Below, in pieces: positions 60,095 through 64,000 of a stretch of 64,000 nucleotides of DNA (its first letter is position 1; each line of letters starts with the position of its first letter). The position numbers and the translations under genes are program-made. This DNA comes from JBALVO01 sp036961445. Its GTDB lineage: Bacteria > Pseudomonadota > Gammaproteobacteria > Pseudomonadales > Halieaceae. The notes under the pieces were generated by a model that did not search any database, was not told where the DNA came from, and saw only the letters and a list, made by a program, of their open reading frames with translations. The stretch spans positions 1 through 64,000 of the forward strand of contig JBALVO010000006.1 in the NCBI GenBank assembly GCA_036961445.1. Direction: 5' to 3'.

Positions 60095-62551
60095 TCAGTT
60101 GGCCACAATATTAACTAATTTACCGGGTACCACAATGACCTTACGTACCGTGACGCCTTCCAAAAAGCGCTGCACGTTGTCCTGCTCGATCGCCATGGTT
60201 TCGATAGATGCTTTATCGGCAGCTGCCGGCACTTCCATTTTTGCGCGTACTTTTCCGTTGACCTGAACCACGATCTCTATGCTGTCACGGATCAGGGCGG
60301 ATTCATCCACAGTGGGCCAGGGGGCATCCTGCACTTCACCCTCACCGCCCAGGGCCGGCCATAAATAGTGGCATATGTGGGGCACAATAGGACACAGCAT
60401 CAGCACGATTGCGTGCAGGGCTTCTCCTGTCACCGCGCGGCTCTGCTCGTTGTCAGCGTTGAGCCTGCCCAGTTCATTGCAAAGCTCCATCACCGCAGCA
60501 ATAGCGGTATTAAACGTCTGTCGCCGACCAAAGTCGTCGCTTACCTTGGCGATGGTTTCGTGAGTCTTGCGCCGCGCGGCTTTTTGTTGCTCGTCCAGTG
60601 CGCTCACATCCAGGCGGGCTGCGGGCGCTGCCAGGTATTGTTCTACCAGCTTCCACAGGCGCTTGAGAAAGCGATTGGCACCCTCTACACCTGAGTCAGA
60701 CCACTCCAGTGATTGTTCCGGCGGCGCGGCGAACATGCTGAACAGGCGCACGGTGTCGGCACCATAGCGATCAATTAATGACTGGGGATCAACGGTGTTG
60801 CCCTTGGACTTGGACATTTTCGCGCCATCTTTAAGCACCATACCCTGGGTCAGCAGGCGGATGAACGGCTCGTCGGTATTAACCAGGCCCTCGTCACGCA
60901 GCAGCTTGTGATAAAAGCGGGCGTATAACAGGTGCAAAATGGCGTGCTCTATACCCCCCACGTATTGATCTACCGGGGCCCAGTAATCGGCCTCGCCATC
61001 AAGCATACTGGTTTCATTGCGGGCGCTGGCATAACGGGCGTAGTACCACGAAGATTCCATAAAGGTGTCAAAGGTATCGGTTTCGCGCGTGGCATCGTCA
61101 CCGCAGGTGGGGCATTTAGTCTGGTAGAACTCCGGCATTTTCTTCAAGGGAGAGCCCACGCCCTCGAACGCTACCTCGGTGGGCAGTATTACCGGCAGGT
61201 CCTGCTCCGGCACTGGCACCGCGCCACAGCTGTCACAGTTGATGATGGGAATCGGTGCGCCCCAATAGCGCTGACGCGATACGCCCCAGTCGCGCAGGCG
61301 GAAATTTACCGTACGCTGGCCCTTCTTGTCCCGGGTAAGGCGGTCGGCAATAGTGTCAAACGCCTGTTGGAAATCCAGGCCGTCGAATTCACCGGAATTA
61401 ACCAGCACGCCTTTGTCGGTATAGGCGGCATTCGCCAGATCACATTCTTTATTTTCCGCGTCAGTGGCGGGGGCGATGACCTGCACGATAGGCAGTCCAT
61501 ACTTGGTGGCGAATTCCCAGTCGCGCTGGTCGTGGCCCGGTACCGACATCACCGCGCCAGAGCCATAGCTCATCAATACAAAGTTGGCGACCCATACCGG
61601 TACTTCCTGTCCGGTAAGCGGATGGGTAGCGGTGATACCGGTATCCATGCCCTGTTTCTCCATGGTGGCCATTTCCGCCTCTGCCACCTTGATATTGCTC
61701 TGGGCCTGGTTGAAAGCGGCCAGTTCCGGGTTGGTTGCAGCTGCGGCCTGGGCTAACGGATGCTGCGGCGCCACCGCCAGATAGGTGGCACCCATCAGGG
61801 TGTCGGGGCGGGTGGTATAGACACTGAGCGGCGCACCATCGGCCAGGGTGAACTCCAGGTCCACTCCTTCAGACCGGCCAATCCAGTTGCGCTGCATAGT
61901 GCGCACCTGTTCCGGCCACTGGTCCAATTGATCCAGATCATTCAGTAGTTGCTCGGCGTAGTCGGTTATCTTGATAAACCACTGGTCTATTTCACGGCGT
62001 TCTACCGGGGTATCACAGCGCCAGCAGCAACCATCGACGACTTGTTCGTTGGCCAGCACGGTCTGGTCGGTTTCGCACCAGTTCACCTCGGCCTTTTTCT
62101 TGTAGGCCAGCCCTTTTTCGAACAGGCGGGTGAAAAACCACTGTTCCCAGCGGTAGTACTTGGGGTTGCAGGTGGCGATTTCCCGGTCCCAGTCATAGGC
62201 GAAACCCAGCAGCTGCAGCTGCTCACGCATGTAGTTGATGTTCTGGGCTGTCCACTGGGCGGGCGGGACATTATTTTTGATGGCGGCGTTTTCCGCTGGC
62301 AGGCCAAAGGCGTCCCAGCCCATGGGCTGCAGTACGTTCTTACCCTGCATGCGATGATAGCGCGCGATCACGTCGGCAATGGTGTAGTTGCGCACGTGGC
62401 CCATGTGCAGTTTACCACTGGGGTAAGGGAACATCGCGAGGCAGTAGAATTTCTCCCGCTGGTCATCCTCATGTACGGCGAAACTATTGTTCGACAGCCA
62501 GTGTTCCTGGGCGGTTTGTTCCAGGGCCTGTGGGTTGTAGTGCTGGTCCAT
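60095..62551 (-). CDS. leuS: Leucyl-tRNA synthetase
   Basis: An 818-residue class I synthetase. HIGH motif in YPSGKLHMGHVRN, KMSKS in GAKMSKSKGNTVDP, the CP1 editing domain in between (TTRPDTLMGATYLAV) and a zinc-type CPTCGDDATRETDTFDTF. The ATG at 62551 (MDQHYNPQALE) is the family start; an in-frame ATG 84 bases upstream gives a non-conserved extension. First gene of leuS-lptE-holA. Confidence 0.97.
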   Translation of the reverse strand: MDQHYNPQALEQTAQEHWLSNNSFAVHEDDQREKFYCLAMFPYPSGKLHMGHVRNYTIADVIARYHRMQGKNVLQPMGWDAFGLPAENAAIKNNVPPAQWTAQNINYMREQLQLLGFAYDWDREIATCNPKYYRWEQWFFTRLFEKGLAYKKKAEVNWCETDQTVLANEQVVDGCCWRCDTPVERREIDQWFIKITDYAEQLLNDLDQLDQWPEQVRTMQRNWIGRSEGVDLEFTLADGAPLSVYTTRPDTLMGATYLAVAPQHPLAQAAAATNPELAAFNQAQSNIKVAEAEMATMEKQGMDTGITATHPLTGQEVPVWVANFVLMSYGSGAVMSVPGHDQRDWEFATKYGLPIVQVIAPATDAENKECDLANAAYTDKGVLVNSGEFDGLDFQQAFDTIADRLTRDKKGQRTVNFRLRDWGVSRQRYWGAPIPIINCDSCGAVPVPEQDLPVILPTEVAFEGVGSPLKKMPEFYQTKCPTCGDDATRETDTFDTFMESSWYYARYASARNETSMLDGEADYWAPVDQYVGGIEHAILHLLYARFYHKLLRDEGLVNTDEPFIRLLTQGMVLKDGAKMSKSKGNTVDPQSLIDRYGADTVRLFSMFAAPPEQSLEWSDSGVEGANRFLKRLWKLVEQYLAAPAARLDVSALDEQQKAARRKTHETIAKVSDDFGRRQTFNTAIAAVMELCNELGRLNADNEQSRAVTGEALHAIVLMLCPIVPHICHYLWPALGGEGEVQDAPWPTVDESALIRDSIEIVVQVNGKVRAKMEVPAAADKASIETMAIEQDNVQRFLEGVTVRKVIVVPGKLVNIVAN

Positions 62552-62781
62552 CACGACTTTCGTTTTCGTCCTTTTGGTAGATTGAAAGGTGGCACAAACC
62601 AGCTCCGCAAGGGCCTGCAGCGGGTTGTGGGCCAACGCAAAGAAGCGCGGATTCTACCAGTATTTGAACGGGTCTGCGATGCTGGTTGCGCGGATTACTA
62701 CTATGAAATTCCCCCATTGAGGGTGGGCGGCGACACGGACCTTGCGCGAGGGGTGGCGGGCGTCCGTTATGCGATAAATTA

Positions 62782-62795
62782 TTGATCTAAATCTT
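62782..62795 (+). promoter_or_regulatory. Weak FNR/DNR-like site before the hemerythrin gene
   Basis: TTGAT-CTAA-ATCTT has a perfect left half and three of five matches in the right half. It lies about 40 bases before the start, so it may be chance. Confidence 0.25.
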
Positions 62796-62829
62796 GGCGT
62801 ATTGGTGATTTTGGGTCCAAGCTTTGAGG

Positions 62830-63195
62830 ATGCGAAAAACCAGTGAAATTATCTGGCAGGATGCTCAGCATCAGGTGTTGTTCGAAATTCTGGACCTGAT
62901 CAAGGAGCCGGGAACAGACAGTCATGTGCTGTTCAGGTTAAAGGAATATACAGAAACCCACTTCGCCCTGGAGGAACAGTACATGGCGCAGCTGGATTTC
63001 CCCGGGCGCGATGCCCATATTCGCGCTCATGATCTCTTTCGGCAGGAAATAGACCAACTGGTGACCGGTGAGGAGGAGCCTGATGCCTTGTTTCGGGAGA
63101 TTATCGCTACTTTTCTTACTGAGTGGCTCACCCGGCATGTATTTGGTATCGATAAGGAGCTGGAGTCGTTTATTTTGCAGTCCGGCGCCAAGTAA
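62830..63195 (+). CDS. Bacteriohemerythrin
   Basis: A ~121-residue four-helix protein with the di-iron pattern: His in DAQHQVLFEIL, ETHFALEEQYM (H-x3-E), HIRAHDLF (H-x3-H) and WLTRHVFGIDKEL (H-x4-D). It would bind oxygen or NO at a di-iron site. The ATG at 62830 has GAGG directly before it, too close for a good ribosome-binding site; TTG at 62824 is the alternative. It lies between leuS and lnt on the opposite strand, interrupting the usual lnt-leuS neighbourhood. Confidence 0.88.
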   Translation: MRKTSEIIWQDAQHQVLFEILDLIKEPGTDSHVLFRLKEYTETHFALEEQYMAQLDFPGRDAHIRAHDLFRQEIDQLVTGEEEPDALFREIIATFLTEWLTRHVFGIDKELESFILQSGAK

Positions 63196-63202
63196 GCCCG
63201 CT

Positions 63203-64000
63203 TCAGTCTATATCGCGCCAAAACCCCAGGTACATCAACACCATTAGCAATAATGTAATTCCGCTGCCGGCGATGATTGGCATAGTGCCAAAACTACCAA
63301 ATGGCGTATTGCCCAGCATCACTTCCGCCTCACCAATTAAGGTGGTTTCTACAAACTGCTCCGTGCGGTCGACGATTCGGCCCTGATGGTCGATGATGGC
63401 AGAGACTCCGTTATTGGTGGCGCGTAGCACATAGCGGCCGTTCTCCCGCGCGCGCATCTGGGCAATCTGCAGATGCTGCAGCGGGCCCAGGGAATTGCCA
63501 AACCAGCTGTCATTACTGATGGTGATTAGCAGATCGGTATCGCGCGCGTTGGTGGCCACCTGATTGGCGTAAACAATTTCATAACAGATAAAGGGCGCTA
63601 CCCGGTAGGGGCCTACTCGCAGCGGTTTCTGCTCCGCCGGTCCGCTGGTAAACCCGGACATGGGTAGATCGAAGAAGGCGATTAGTCCGCGCAATAGCCC
63701 TTCCAGCGGCACGTATTCGCCAAACGGTACCAGACGCTGTTTGTGGTAGATACCCTGGCCATAACCCAGTGCGGCGATGCTGTTGTAGTAAGTATCGCCG
63801 CCCTCCGGACGGAATGGGATACCGGTGATCAGTGTGGTGTTGGCGGCGGCGGCGCGCTCGGCAAGGGGCTGCAGGAAGTCCTGTGCCCGTTGGTAGTAAT
63901 CAGGCACTGCGGCTTCCGGCCAGATAACGATATCGAGGCCCATTAGCGGTTCTGTGGCAGCGCTTAGCTGGCTCAGGATGGGCTCATACCACGCCGGGTC
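63203..64000 (-). CDS. lnt: Apolipoprotein N-acyltransferase, C-terminal part (partial)
   Basis: About 265 residues of the nitrilase-like domain and the last helix are present; the frame is open to the window edge. LDIVIWPEAAVPDYY holds the catalytic glutamate, YHKQRLVPFGEYVP the lysine and PFICYEIVYAN the cysteine of the Glu-Lys-Cys triad. It acylates the N-terminus of outer-membrane lipoproteins. The N-terminal membrane helices are outside the window. Confidence 0.94.
   Translation of the reverse strand, partial: DPAWYEPILSQLSAATEPLMGLDIVIWPEAAVPDYYQRAQDFLQPLAERAAAANTTLITGIPFRPEGGDTYYNSIAALGYGQGIYHKQRLVPFGEYVPLEGLLRGLIAFFDLPMSGFTSGPAEQKPLRVGPYRVAPFICYEIVYANQVATNARDTDLLITISNDSWFGNSLGPLQHLQIAQMRARENGRYVLRATNNGVSAIIDHQGRIVDRTEQFVETTLIGEAEVMLGNTPFGSFGTMPIIAGSGITLLLMVLMYLGFWRDID

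Noticed and set aside
60932..62785. Two long plus-strand frames (274 and 278 residues) opposite leuS
   Set aside because: Antisense of leuS with its catalytic motifs intact; no domain or start signal of their own.
1..64000. tRNA, rRNA, CRISPR arrays, prophage or intact insertion sequences
   Set aside because: I looked for these by eye and saw no tRNA-like arms, direct-repeat arrays or transposase genes.

Overview
The window is a scaffold piece (two 100-N gaps) from a gammaproteobacterium, most likely a marine relative of the Cellvibrionales/Pseudomonadales. The basis is gene order: sfsA, an aminotransferase, dksA, gluQ, cbrX, cbrA, cbrB, a CrcZ-type small RNA, pcnB, folK, panB, panC and acs follow the Pseudomonas order. 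The blocks leuS-lptE-holA, rnt-pyrC and argG are also gammaproteobacterial. No tRNA, rRNA, CRISPR array or intact insertion sequence was seen.

1-3.4 kb: end of an assimilatory nitrate operon (nirB-nirD-nasA). 3.4-16.6 kb: acs, pantothenate genes (panC, panB), a deoxynucleoside kinase, folK, pcnB, then the carbon-control locus crcZ-cbrB-cbrA-cbrX, then gluQ and dksA. The crcZ call rests on a sigma54 promoter, upstream GTAAC repeats and four AAnAAnAAnAA motifs. 16.8-32.9 kb: housekeeping genes, including a PPi-type phosphofructokinase beside a soluble pyrophosphatase, mpl, an RND-family exporter, rnt, pyrC, argG, an exported Pcm and a DUF3604 protein.

33-45.5 kb: a respiratory NO/nitrite island and the most interesting part. 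A minus-strand operon encodes a one-TM peptide, a CuA subunit (NorY-like), a heme-copper subunit I without the catalytic tyrosine (NorS-like), SenC/Sco, a fusion of cytochrome b, two [4Fe-4S] clusters and an MvhD/FlpD-like domain, an unknown membrane-anchored protein, and a second subunit I-like protein with an altered CuB site. TlpA and heme A synthase genes sit beside it. A divergent NosR/NirI-type flavoprotein and cytochrome cd1 nitrite reductase (NirS) follow. Three FNR/DNR-type boxes lie before the operon, before nosR/nirI and before nirS, so the island is probably an anaerobic/NO-responsive nitrite-to-N2O module. 45.6-46 kb holds an inverted pair of structured repeats, next to a TonB receptor.

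48-58.4 kb: the SOS mutagenesis genes imuA, imuB and dnaE2 are split into three single-gene units, each with its own LexA box. Between them lie cupins, a flavin-binding protein, DUF2164, a lipase, DUF2788 and OsmC. The first assembly gap falls inside imuB and is flanked by an identical 55-base repeat; collapsing it restores one frame. 58.5-64 kb: holA, lptE, leuS, a hemerythrin and the C-terminal part of lnt.
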